Translations under genes and position numbers: made by a program
DNA from: Thecaphora thlaspeos
Taxonomy: Eukaryota; Basidiomycota; Ustilaginomycetes; Urocystidales; Glomosporiaceae
Direction: 5' to 3'
Length of the DNA stretch: 64,000 bases
Assembly: GCA_900291925.1 (NCBI GenBank)
Contig: UWYS01000012.1
Location: forward strand, 124,001 to 188,000
Shown: in pieces, positions 20,671-31,325 of the stretch
Layout of the letters: each line of letters starts with the position of its first letter
How positions within the stretch are numbered: the stretch's first letter is position 1
The notes under the pieces: model-generated
What the model saw: the letters and a program-made list of their open reading frames with translations, nothing else
Database searches by the model: none
What the model was told of the DNA's origin: nothing

Positions 20671-23600
20671 ATGTCTTTCCTCCAGACACCCCTCCGCTAC
20701 CTCTTCAACAAATCCATCGAGTCACTCTTCAACACCTCCGCATCAACACCCGCATCTTATACAGCCGGCGCTCGAACAGTGATCGACGCAGACACCCAGA
20801 GTGACGACGCCGCCTTCTACAGCCACCACAACCAGCGCCCACACCCATCCTCGCTCGGCGCTCGCTTCAAGCCACAGTACTCGGCAGCTCTACGCCCTCC
20901 TCGCAACGATGCCGAGGCGCAGAAGCTCTACAACCACGTCCGCACCGTAGCCTGGTACCTGGATGCCATACCCTTGCTCGGCAAGGGACTCCCCTTTAAC
21001 CTTGGCATCGATGTGAGTGCTACCCCTTCCTTCGTGTCCAGGCGTAGCTCTCGTACATCATTGCTCACTTACTCCTATTCTCGCGCCGCCTCCTCCAGTC
21101 CATCTTGGGCTTTATTCCGTACCTCGGCGACTACCTAGGCCTCCTCCTCGGCATCTACCAGATCTATCTCTGCTCCCTCTTTGGCCTGCCAATCCAGATT
21201 CTCGCCTGGATGGTGCTCAACGTCATTATTGACTGCTTCCTCGGCCTCATCCCCATAGTCGGAGATCTTCTCGACGTCGCCTTCAAGGCAAATCTTCGCA
21301 ACCTAAAATGCTTCGAAGACCATCTCAGGGACACCCGTGGCAAGTGTGGAGCGGGACAGTTCTACCTCGAGTTCCCATCAAATGAAGGCTTCATTCCCGT
21401 TCAGGATCATGGCCAGCGGAGAGGGTGGTTCAGCTCGCTTTTCTCCTCTTCCGGTCCTGAAGGAGGTGGGGAGAGGCAGAAAGGTAGCACGCCAACGAGG
21501 AGCACCAGGGCCGGAGCGCACCCGTCGGCTCCTACTGCTGACGCCAGCGCGGCGTCACCCGACTTCTTCACCAGCACGCCGAGCGGCGGTCACGCCGCAC
21601 CGCACGTCGCCGTCCCACTAGCACTACCAAGGGCGCTCGCGACACAGGTGGACGATGCGCTGGCAGAAGCGCATGCACAGCAGGGTAGCGGTGTCGAGGG
21701 CGAATGTCAGAGCGAGGCGGCACCAGAGACTGGCGAGCAGGAGGAGGCAGAGGCGGGAGACGAGGAAGAGGGCTACTCAATACCCGATTCCCCGCCGTCA
21801 ACATCGCGACAGACCGACTCGCTGCCAGCAGCCGGCAGCGGCAGCGGCAGCAGCAGCAGCAGCAACCACCGCCACCTCCAACTCCGGCCTTTCGAATCGT
21901 TCGAGGTCGAAGAGCCGCACGCCGAAAGGCAGCCGACACGCAGCCCGAGCGCATCTGCCATCGCTCTCGCTTCGCCGGGGGCCGTGCCGGTCAGCGCTGA
22001 ATGGTTTGTCGGTTCGCCAGAGGACCGCCAAGGCAGCAGCGGTGGCGGCGGCAGCCCTTTCCGCGAACGGCAGTCGCAGGGCGGTCATCGTCATCATCGA
22101 GGAGGGACCGATCCGTACGACAGCAGCATGTCAGACGCGGCGCTCCACAGCGAGGAGGACCACCGGATCGGGACGAGCCCAGAGTCAGTTGCAGTCCACC
22201 GGCGTGGCTATGACCCGTTCCTCGACCTCGGCGTTGGATCGGCCAGGTCGTCGATGGCCAAAAGCCGGCATTCCGAATCGTACGCCGGCTCGCGGCCTAC
22301 CTACGCCAGGGGTGGGGCCGAAGGTGGCGGCAGCAGCGACTCGATCGGCAACCCATATCTATCCATATCGGGCGGTGACGGCAAGACGGGCGGCGAGGCC
22401 TCGATGCAGCGCTCGCTCAGCCAGCAGGGCCGGCGCAACGTATCGTGGCACGAGAGCCTCTCGCATCCGCGCAACGGCAGCAAGCAGCATCATCAGCATG
22501 GCGACGAAGAGGAAGGGACCGACACAGCGGCAGCGGCAGCGACGGCGAGCCGACAGAGCGGCCTCGTCGGCATGCTCTCGCGCCGCGACCGACGGGCAGC
22601 CGAGACGCGCGCCCAGTGGCGCCGCCGGCGGACGATGTACTTTGTCGTCTACTCAGCCATATTTTGTGTCGCCTACATCACCTCGCTCGACGCCAACACG
22701 GGCTACCTCTACCTCAACTTCGCGTGCAGCGAGTACGGAGCACTCGCATCGTTCAGCACGGTGGCCATCGTCCAACAGATGATCTTCGCGGTCGCCAAGC
22801 CGCCGATTGCCAAGCTCTCGGACGTCTTTGGACGGGCCGAGGCGTACGTCCTTTCGCTGGTGCTGTACGTCAGTGGCTATGCGACCGTCGCATCAACCGC
22901 GAGCCTGCGCTCGCTCATCGGCGGCATCTGCCTGCAGAGCGCGGGCAACACGGGCGTCCAGGTTCTGCAGAGCATCATCATTGCCGACACGACGACGGCC
23001 AAGTGGCGTGGCCTGGTGATCGGGATCGTCAACCTGCCGTACCTGATCAACTTTGCGGTGGCTGGGCCCTTGGTGGATGCGGTAATGCGCAACGGCAGCT
23101 GGAGGATGGGGTACGCGATCTGGACCGTCCTCGTCCCGCTCGCCGCTACGCCGCTCCTGGTCACGCTTGCGGTGGGGCAGCGACGTGCCCGCCGCGCGGG
23201 GCTGGCGACGCGCAACCCGCTGACGGGCAAAAGGTGGCTCGAAGCGGCGCGCGAGCTCACACGCGAGCTGGACGCCATCGGGCTGCTGCTATTCACGGGC
23301 GGATGGCTGCTGATCCTCCTTCCGCTCACCCTGGCCGGCCACGGCGAAAGGTCGGACGGGATTCCGTCCATCCTCTTCTTCGTCATCGGTTCCGTCCTGC
23401 TCGCCTCGTTCTGCTGGTGGGAGACGAAAGCGCCGGCGCCTATCCTACCCTACCAGTTCCTGGCCAACCGCGCCGTCATCTGCGTATGCGTGGTGGGCAT
23501 CCTGGACTTTGCGTCGTTCTACATCTCCTGGACCTTCCTCTCTGCGTTCATCCAGATCCTCAAGGGGTGGGACCAGACGAAGACGGGCTATTTCGCCACG

Positions 23601-24584
23601 ACGCAGAACGTCACGTCCACCGTGACGGGGATCGTGGTGGGCTCGTTGATGGCCATGACGCGACGGTTCAAGACTCTGCTGGTCGGTGGGTTGGTGATCC
23701 GACTGGTCGGGGTGGGGATGATGATACGCTATCGAAACGCGGACGACTCCACGTTCATGCTGGTCCTCTGCCAACTGCTGCAGGGCATCGGAGGCGGGTC
23801 GATCGCGATTACGATGCAAGTGGCCGTACAGGTGACGGTACGACATTCGGACGTAGCGATCGTCACTGCGTTGGAGCTGCTGACCACCGAGATAGGAGCG
23901 GCGATAGGAAGTGCTACAGCAGGGTGGATGTTTAAATCCTACCTTCCAACAGCGCTAGCTGAGCATCTACCAGGTATGGAAGGGGAGGAACTGAAACTCG
24001 TCTATGGAAGTCTACAGGCGGCACTCAAGTATCCGCTGGGAAGCGAGGAGAGGGAAGGCATCATATTGGCTTGGGTACAGGTGATGAGGTACTTCTGCAT
24101 CGTAGCGACGGTAGCGTTAATACCTGCGTTATTCTTTGGTATGGCGATCCCGGACACGCATCTGCCAGACGTACATGGTAGTACGATCGCACAGAGCGGA
24201 CACCATGGTGCGAGAGAGGGTCAGGCTGGAAAGAGGAGGTCTAGATCGAGAAATAGAGAGGAGCGGTGCAACACAGAGGGAAGCAGGCGGACGAGAAGGA
24301 ACAAGAGGCGAAGGTGCAAGTGGGAGATCCGGTTTGCCCGCTTGGTTGGACGCCGAGGGGGAGATCGAGTCGACGAGTCGGATGTTGCGAACGAGCAAGG
24401 AGCAACAGCCGCAGCAGAAGCAGCAGAGGAGAGAGTCGAGGTCGAGGTCGGAAGAGGAAGAACCCCTCATCGCCTCGTAAAGGCTGAACAGCCGGGGCAT
24501 GGACCGAGCATCTCGCGCCATCACGAACAATTTCACAATAATGCTATCCACGACGAACGACGAGGACGGCGACGAGGACGATGA
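20671..24584 (+). CDS. DUF4112 domain fused to a siderophore-transporter-type MFS domain, 1275 aa
   Basis: Exon 1 20671-21012 and exon 2 21099-24584 join in phase 0 across an 86-nt intron (GTGAGT to CCAG). Residues about 85-220 are a DUF4112 domain: WYLDAIPLLGKGLPFNLGID, FIPYLGDYLGLLLGIYQIYL, DCFLGLIPIVGDLLDVAFKA and NLRNLKCFEDH. After about 410 residues of Ser/Gly/Glu/His-rich linker comes a 14-helix MFS domain of the ARN/SIT siderophore-iron family (about 640-1160): SLDANTGYLYLNFA, AKPPIAKLSDVFGRAEAY, IIIADTTTAKWRG, the late loop VYGSLQAALKYPLGSEERE, then a final helix ending GMAIPDT. No stop interrupts the join. Two separate genes would need a hidden stop by splicing. The tail after about 24200 is uncertain: another frame (ending 24480) gives a more natural acidic end, EEEEPLIAS, so a 3' intron is possible. 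Transport of siderophores is inferred from family. Confidence 0.78.
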
Positions 24585-24736
24585 GATTGCACATCAAGGC
24601 CTCGCATCTATCTAGAAAGAACGACTACATCTTTTCATCATTTTGGGCCTGCACGCCTGCAGCAACAACGACGCATCCTCTAAGAAACAACGAGATCCTC
24701 GGCATCCCATATCTCTCCGTCATCCCGACGCATGGT

Positions 24737-25980
24737 TCAAAGGTCGATCCTGTGCAAGAACATGTTGGCAAAGCAACCCGTGCCCGGGGTACCTGTGACG
24801 ACGTTGACGAGACCGACCTGATCCTCACCCTGTCTCTGCTTGTTCGTACCCTTGACGTCTGCAGTGTTTAGTGTATCGAGGGTCTGTGCGTTGATCTTGT
24901 CACGCTTCTCGTCGTTGGCGTGCGGGCCGTCGAGTGCCTTGTTGACTCCGTCCAACTTGTCAAGACCCCTCCTATCGACGACACACATTCCCCTGGTGAG
25001 ATCACCGTTGCACTCGACCTTGAACCTTCTCAACTGGTGCTTCCAACCTGACAGCTCTTGCGTCGCTGCCTGTCCGTTGGGCACGGGTAGCAGGACGACA
25101 TGCGACACGGCGACGGGGTCGTGCGCCTGGAAGAGATCGTGCAGATCCGGATGGAATTCTTGCGGAGCGGCAAAGCTGTTGGTCACCATCCTTGGATGCG
25201 TCATGAAAGTGGAGACGAATCGTTGCAAGATGCTCGGGGTGGTGGAGACGTGCTCGTTGGTCTCGGATTGAGGGTGGATGTTTTGGCCATGAGGGGCAGT
25301 GACGAGGCGGGAATAGGGGATGGTGTGCAGCGTCGTAATGTCGAGGGGGATGAGATCGATGGGAAGTCTGTTTCCCTTGATCTCGGGTAAGAGGGGAGCC
25401 TGTTCAAAGAGGTACTTTGCCGCCCAAGGATCTGCGAAGGTGTTGAATTCCGCGACGGCCGACGTGTTGCCGGGGACGTCCAACGCTCCACCCATGACCG
25501 AGATGCCGCCGACACGGGCAAACGTCTCGGGATCCCTCTGACACGCTAGGGCCAGGTTGGTGAGTGGACCCAAGGCAGCGATGCGTACCGTCCCCTCGGC
25601 CTCGGTTCGAAGGAGGTCGAGGATCATGTCGCTCGCCGACTTTTCCGTCTGCTTCAACGGGGCCGTCGGCACCGAGGGGACGGGAAGGGATCATCAGCGA
25701 GCGCATCGATACCGCCCAGTCCATCGCGGCCGTGGAAGTAGCTGGCGGTGAAGCGTTGACCGCCCAACGGGTTCTCGGCGCCCAACGCGACGAGGATCGG
25801 TTCGCCATCCGGCGAAAAGGACCGGTAGCGCTCCTTGACGTCTTGCGGCGTGGAGAGGGAGGAGAGGTGTTGACGAAGTACGGCACCGGTGCGTAGGACG
25901 TTGGAGTAGGCGTAGTCGAGCGTCGTGTTGCCAAACGTCAGGGTGAGCGCTTTCAGCGAAACCTCGGGCGACGCGAGCCG
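24737..25980 (-). pseudogene. Inosine-uridine nucleoside hydrolase, frameshifted and lacking a recognisable N-terminal exon
   Basis: Nucleoside hydrolases cleave the N-glycosidic bond of purine and pyrimidine nucleosides for salvage. Two frames carry consecutive parts of one protein. The upstream part (25980 to about 25681) has SPEVSLKALTLTFGNTTLDY and YFHGRDGLGG. The downstream part (about 25684 to 24737) has ALGPLTNLALACQRDPETF, GALDVPGNTSAV, AEFNTFADPWAAKYLF and HDPVAVSHV. They meet at a C-run in TTCCCG (25686-25681), one base out of frame; the upstream frame stops soon after. The family's N-terminal metal-binding DxDxxxDD motif is not found upstream on this strand, and no AG acceptor precedes RLASPEV. 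One missing C could be an assembly error, but the absent first exon suggests real decay. Confidence 0.72.
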
Positions 25981-26040
25981 GTGGTGGGTGGTGGTCAGGT
26001 GTCAAGTGAAGTCAAGAGCGTGAGGTGGGTCAGATAGTGC

Positions 26041-26854
26041 AAGGCCCGAGTGGGTTAGCTTGGGATGCAAAAGGCGCAATTTGTTTATATCCCTCGACGA
26101 CCTGCAACGGCGGCAGGGCCGCTCTCGAATAAGTCCGACAGCGCAGACATGGCTCGCGATGACCTCGGACGCGGCAGTGAGTTTGTATGTAGCTCTGTAC
26201 GACCTCCGACGGCGGCAGAGGTACACTAGGCCTCGACGATCTCCGACGCCAGCAAAGGCAACCTCTGGACGACGTCTAACGACGGCAGAGATGATCTCTC
26301 CGGAAGACGTCCACCGAAGCGCTCCCACTTGACTCCGGGACTTGGAAGGGAGGGCTGCATCTGTCTGTTGTAGCTACACTCTACTCTCTGTAGCTCGGTC
26401 AACTTTTGTTCCGATGGCCATCTTGCCCCTTACCCCCGCCGCCGCCCCGCATATCTGCGCCGGCCCGAGGAAGCCGGCTAAACTTCCAGCGGTTGGTTTG
26501 GCGACCGATGCTGTACTGTATGTAGGCAAACGCTTCAACGTATGGTTGCGTTCCCCGCCCTGCGCCCGCTGTAAGTAACGCCAAGACGCGCTGCACTGTT
26601 GACGGTCCTGCTGAGCCACACGTGGTACTTACCTCGAGCTCTTGCCTGCTCACTCAACCCGTCAAGATTCGCGTCAGCTACCAGGCGCCGCTCAACAACT
26701 ATGGACGTCTGCAGCTCCTTCTACACACACTCTCTCTCGCAAGCACAAGCCGCTGAAGCGAAAGTGCTACAGTACCCGCTCAAGTAGCTCCAGACGGACC
26801 ATGGCCAACAAGTCGCGCGTCAGCCTCCAGCACCTCTCGACGGCGTGGCGCGCT
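26041..26854. other. Gene-poor stretch between decayed nucleoside hydrolase and fragment gene
   Basis: Holds the irregular repeat block (listed separately) and about 500 bases with no convincing frame. Short open frames on both strands show no family resemblance. Confidence 0.5.
26096..26303. repeat. Block of diverged direct repeats, core ACGAYCTCNGACGNCRGCAG
   Basis: Five to six related segments of about 20 bases begin near 26096, 26158, 26199, 26236 and 26269, with a partial one near 26292. Each resembles ACGACCTCCGACGGCGGCAG with one to five changes. Spacing shrinks irregularly (62, 41, 37, 33). It is not a clean satellite and not obviously coding on either strand. Confidence 0.6.
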
Positions 26855-27690
26855 TCATCGTTGACGTACGCTTGGACCGCCCAGAACATGTGAGTGCCCG
26901 CTCCTGAAATAGCGGCGGTCCTTGGGGTCTGCCTCGACGTTTTCGGACTGGATCCAGGCCTCGCCAAAGTCGATGACGTGCGCCAGGACTGGGCGAGCCA
27001 TGCGGTCCGGCGGCGGATCGAGAAGGCGGAGCATCTCCTCTTCGGTCGGCTCAAACCACAAGATGTTGCCCTGCGGCGCAACCCAAGATGCGGGCAGATG
27101 GACAGGGCGAGGACGGAGGCTGGGTGAGTAGATGGCTCGGACCGCAGGTAGAACGTCGACGGGTGGAGCGGGACCGGGCTTGGTGACTAGGTCGGTGACT
27201 AGGATGCGATGGAGCCCGTCGGCATCGACGTGGTAGACCTTGATGACGCTCTTGTCCACGAGCATCCCGTAAAGGGAGGAGAAGCCCGGAGTGGACGAGA
27301 GGGCTGCGGAAAGGTACTTGACGATCTGGTGCTCGTCGTTGAGCCTGAGATCCGGCTTGAACTCGACGACAGTCAGCACCTCTTCCCAGCGGTTGTCTCC
27401 CGGCGGCAGCAGGGCAAGGTGCGGCCTAATCAAAGAGAAGTCACACGCCTCTCCCGGGTTGCTAGGCTCCTTCTTGTGCTCGAGAGTGAGGCTGGAGACG
27501 TCTCGGAGGACGTGCGCCGAGGGCTCTCCTGCGCGTTCTTTCGTGGCGGCGCTGAAGCGTGGTGGGAGACTGGGATCATATCGCAGCAGGAGCGATAGGG
27601 GGTTGGTGCTACTAAAGCATTTCGAGACGCAAACAAAGACAGAGAGAGAGAGAGGCTTGTGGTGGTAAGTAGCACAACAATGGCGACGCC
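26855..27690 (-). pseudogene. Fragment of unrecognised protein, possibly related to fungal FunK1-type kinase N-terminal regions
   Basis: The open frame (to 27802) has no ATG at its 5' end; convincing protein-like sequence starts about 27660. Notable stretches are ACDFSLIRPHLALLPPGDNR, VLTVVEFKPDLRLNDEHQIV, YGMLVDKSVIKVYHVDADGL and ARPVLAHVIDFGEAWIQSEN. The pattern of a VVEFK box followed by a GxLxxxxxIKVYxVxxDG box recalls FunK1-family proteins, but I cannot confirm it. The frame ends at 26855 soon after RYFRSGH. An overlapping frame (to 26767) continues with FWAVQAYVNDEARHAVERCW, so either an unrecognised intron or a frameshift separates them. The 5' end may need another exon. It lies about 110 bases downstream of the methylcitrate dehydratase stop. 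Confidence 0.4.
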
Positions 27691-27909
27691 GCGTTCGCCT
27701 CGGCCTCGGCCTCCACTCGACTCCACCTTTGTCGCGCCTTGACGCCCGCGGCGTCGAGGCAGATTGCTGCCAAGAACACTTCTCTTTCAAAGGTCCACCC
27801 ACGCATGGCCCTTTACTCTCTCTCTCTTGATTCTACAATGCAAGGGCGGACAGGTAGGCGGACGCACGGACGCACGGTTGGGCGCCCTTCGTCGCTATCG
27901 ACCCGCGCT

Positions 27910-29942
27910 CTACTTCTTGAGCCAGAGCGAGACAAAGTCCTGGACGGGCAGCCCGGTGAGCTCCTTGTGGTCCGTCAGGAGCGAGACGAGCTTGTCGCTC
28001 GTCTTCTGGTCAAAGTGGCCCTGCAGGTGCTTCTCCAGCTTGGCCTTGATCAGCGGCACAGCCTCGTCGCGGCGGCGCGCGTGGCCGACCGGGTAGTCGA
28101 CCGAGACCTCGTCCAACACGGTGCCGTCGTTGAACTCGACAGTGACGGCGTTGCCGATCGAGCGCTTCGAGGGGTCCAGGTACTCGGTCGTGAAGCGAGC
28201 CTCCTCGACCACCTCCATCTTGGCGCGCAGCTCATCGATACGCGGGTCCTGCGCCGCCTCGTCCGAGTAGTCCTCCGGGTTCAGCTTTCCGTTGAGCAGC
28301 GAGACGGCGGCAATGTACTGCAGCGAGTGGTCACGGTCCGCGTAGTTGTTGAGCTTGCCCGACTTGGAGATGATGCGCACCGCCGCCTCCTGCGTCTTGA
28401 TCACCACGCGCTTGATGTCGTCCGTCGACTTGCCCAGCTTCTTAATCTCGTTGTGCAGCTGGATCGACGCCTCAACCGCCGTCTGCGAGTGGAACTCGGC
28501 GGGGACCAGCTTGAACAGGACGTTCTCCATCACGTACGACGTGTAAGGGCGCTGGAACTTGAACTCCTTGCCCTTGAACAGCACATCGTAGAAGCCCCAC
28601 GTCTTGGCCGTCAGGACCGAGTTGTAGCCGCCCTCGCCCTTCTTGACGAGCAGAGCCAGGTTGACGGCGCGCGAGCACGCATCACCCGCCGCCCACGACT
28701 TGCGCGAGCCGGCGTTGGGCGCGTGACGGTAGGTTCGCAGCGACTGGCCGTCGACAAACGCCTGGGAGACGACGTCGACCGTCTGGTCGCGCGTGTTGCC
28801 GAGCAGCTTCGAGACGATGGCGGCCGACGCGATCTTGACCAGGACGACGTGGTCGAGGCCGACGCGGTTGAATGAGTTCTCGATGGCGAGGTTGCCCTGG
28901 ATCTCGTGGGCCTGAATGGCGGCGGTGAGGACTTCCTGGACGGTCAGGGGATCCTTGCCGTTGGCGACATTGGTGCGGCTGACCCAGTCGGCGACGGCCA
29001 GGATCGAACCAAGGTTGTCCGAGGGGTGACCCCACTCAGCGGCGAGCCAGGTGTCGTTGAAGTCGAGCCATCGGATCAGAGCGCCGTTGTTGAAGGCGGC
29101 GCGGATCGGGTCCAGCTCGTAGTTGGTGCCGATGACACGGGCGCCGTTGGGGACGACGGTGCCCTCGACGACGGGACCGCAGACGGCCGCCGCCTGGGGG
29201 AACTTGAGCGCCTCCATGGCGCATCCCAGCGAGTCGAGCAGGCAGAGGCGGGCGGTGTCGTACGCCTTCTGCGAGGTGATCTCGTAGTTGTGGACGTACT
29301 GCGGGGAGGCGGCAGGGTGGGGAAGGGTAGACAGAGCAAGGAGTCGGGAGAAGAGACTTCGGTTAGCCATCGATTACAGCGGCTCTCAGGCCAGCGACGC
29401 TGCTGCTCGTCGCGGCAGCACATCCCACTACTCGCGCTCCGCGAGCCCCGCATTGGCACCTTCGTCTCGCTACTCACGTCGGCAATGTCCTGGAGGACCC
29501 TGAGGAGCAAAGACAAGAACGGAAGCGAGAGCAGAGCAAATCCATCGCGTTGTCGCGGAAGTCAGCAAAGAATCCAATTTTGAGCCTTTTCGTGGCAGTT
29601 CCTCTGCCTTCAGCGCAGAAGCGGCTTCTCTGCTGCCTCTGCTTTGCCATTTTTCTTGTGAAGAAGACTGGAGAGAACGGCAGGCGAGACTCACTGGTCA
29701 GGAGGGGGGCGGACATTGTCTTCTCCCTTTCCCACACCGGCGTGGGCACCCATGATCTTTGCGGAGGTGGAGAAGGCGGCGGAGGCGACCTTTGCGAGGG
29801 GAGTCTGTGCGACGCTCTGCTTGTGAGCGGCGGCGTTGCGGAGAGCAAAGGCGGAAGCGCGGGGGGCCGAGGTGGAGATCGAGCGAGTCGAAGCGGTTCG
29901 GAGAGACGATGCGAGGGTAGAGGCAGAGACAAGACGAGGCAT
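27910..29942 (-). CDS. PDH1: 2-methylcitrate dehydratase (PrpD family), mitochondrial, 552 aa, 3 exons
   Basis: Dehydrates 2-methylcitrate to 2-methyl-cis-aconitate in the mitochondrial methylcitrate cycle, which clears propionyl-CoA. Exons on the minus strand are 29942-29695, 29499-29478 (22 nt) and 29298-27910. Joined, they read PDQ-VLQDIAD-YVHNYEITSQKAYDTARL with total length divisible by three. Exon 1 is a mitochondrial presequence (PRLVSASTLASSLRTASTRS). The PrpD core has LDSLGCAMEALKFP, NNGALIRWLDFNDTWLA, WGHPSDNLG, GLDHVVLVKIASAAI, YRHAPNAGSRKSWAAGDACS and GNAVTVEFNDGT. The frame of exon 3 extends upstream to an ATG at 29370, which could be mistaken for the start but lies in intron 2. 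The gene sits 1.4 kb from an Ert1-type regulator. Confidence 0.95.
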
Positions 29943-31325
29943 CTGCGCGCGAGGCGGTGCAGTACAGTGCGGAGGTCAGGAGCAGGGGAGAGTGGAGAAG
30001 CAGAGCGGAACGGAGTACGGGACGAGCGGCGGACGTCGGAGGCAGCAGTAAGAGCGGTATTCAAGGTGGAGAAAGAGACGATCAGCGATGCTATACTTTT
30101 CGTCGACTAAGCAACGCGACACCGGCCCGGCAAGAGATGGCGCGAGCGAGAGACGTTTTCCCGCCGTCGTCGCTGTCGCCGTCCGACTCTGCCGGGCAAA
30201 GGCGGGAATGCGAACGCCTCTCGCGACTGATCGTCGGCCAGTGCGGGCACACGGGCGAGCGGCAAGGGAGGAGGCTCTGTTCGCTACTCACGATCCAATA
30301 TGGAGCTTCTACTAGCTAGGTGGGAGGGAAGTAGCGGAGGGGACGGAAGGAATGAATGATGGTGGGAGAGAGGTAGAGAGGGGAGGGAAGGAAAGGAAGG
30401 AAGAAGAAAGGGAGGAGTTGCAAGCGAGGTAGAAGAGGGCCGACGGGCCGACGGGCGAGGCCGATCAGAGAGGTTCTCGCGGGGGGACGGGGCATGCGCG
30501 GGGAGCCCTCGGTCGGATCAACCGGGCGGCCTCGCTGGCTGTGCGTTGGCTTCGCCTCGCTCCCTCGTCTGCTCGTCGTCTTCTTGGATCTTGGTGCTCC
30601 CAACCTCTCTCTCTCTCTCTCACGCACACCTTTTCTGTCTGCCTTTTGCCAGGAGTCGGGGGTGGTGCGTGTTTGTCTGAAAGGCCGACCGACGGGCGGA
30701 TCGGGATCAAGGGCGACCCCAGACTATCTTTCCTTGCCCCAACCTGTGTCTTGCCTTTGGCTGGGCCGTCTGAGCGTCGAAGCCCAAGCGAGCGACACGC
30801 ACGCAGGCCGACGCGGTGCGCCTCCCTCCCCTGCCTCGTGAATGTAGGGCCCTTGAAACCCGGCACGTTCGATCTGTCGCTGCCTCTGCCGTGATCGGGA
30901 AGGGCGGAAGCAAGCGGTCCAGCGTGCCCTCCTTCTGTTTCTCTGTGGCCTCTTTCCGGTCCGGCAACAACCGCATCGGCCGGTGCACTGCACTTTTGAC
31001 CGCGCCAGACCCTGACCTCTCATCGTCTTCTCCAGCCTCCGCCCCCTCCCTGGCCCGTCACGACAGACGACGATCTAATCTGATCCTACTCAGACCGCAC
31101 AAAGAGTGAGCAGCTTCATGCTGAAAGCCGCCGTCACCAGCGAGCGAGCGAGCGGCCGAGCGGCTCTCCCTCTGGCGACCGGCAAAGACCCGCGGCACAG
31201 GCATCGGCTCCGCTTTGCCTGTTCCTCGTCCGTTACACGGCGCACAGCGGCGCTTTGGTACACACTAGTACAATTACAACATGCAGTTGGCCGCGAGGGC
31301 GCGAGAGCAGCCGTGCTGCGCAAGC
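29943..31325. other. Region upstream of methylcitrate dehydratase and downstream of ERT1
   Basis: Both neighbours are on the minus strand, so this holds the dehydratase promoter and the ERT1 3' flank. Purine-rich (GGAAGG) runs at 30310-30420 and a (CT)n run at 30606-30620 stand out. Open frames here overlap on both strands and look compositional. I see no gene. Confidence 0.5.

Noticed and set aside
22445..23935. 496-residue plus frame inside the MFS part
   Set aside because: Out-of-register reading of the transporter; Arg/Gly/His-rich with no membrane helices.
29299..29370. Start of methylcitrate dehydratase at the ATG at 29370
   Set aside because: That ATG lies in intron 2; the YAG acceptor just before YVHNYE and the upstream exons restore the presequence and VLQDIAD.
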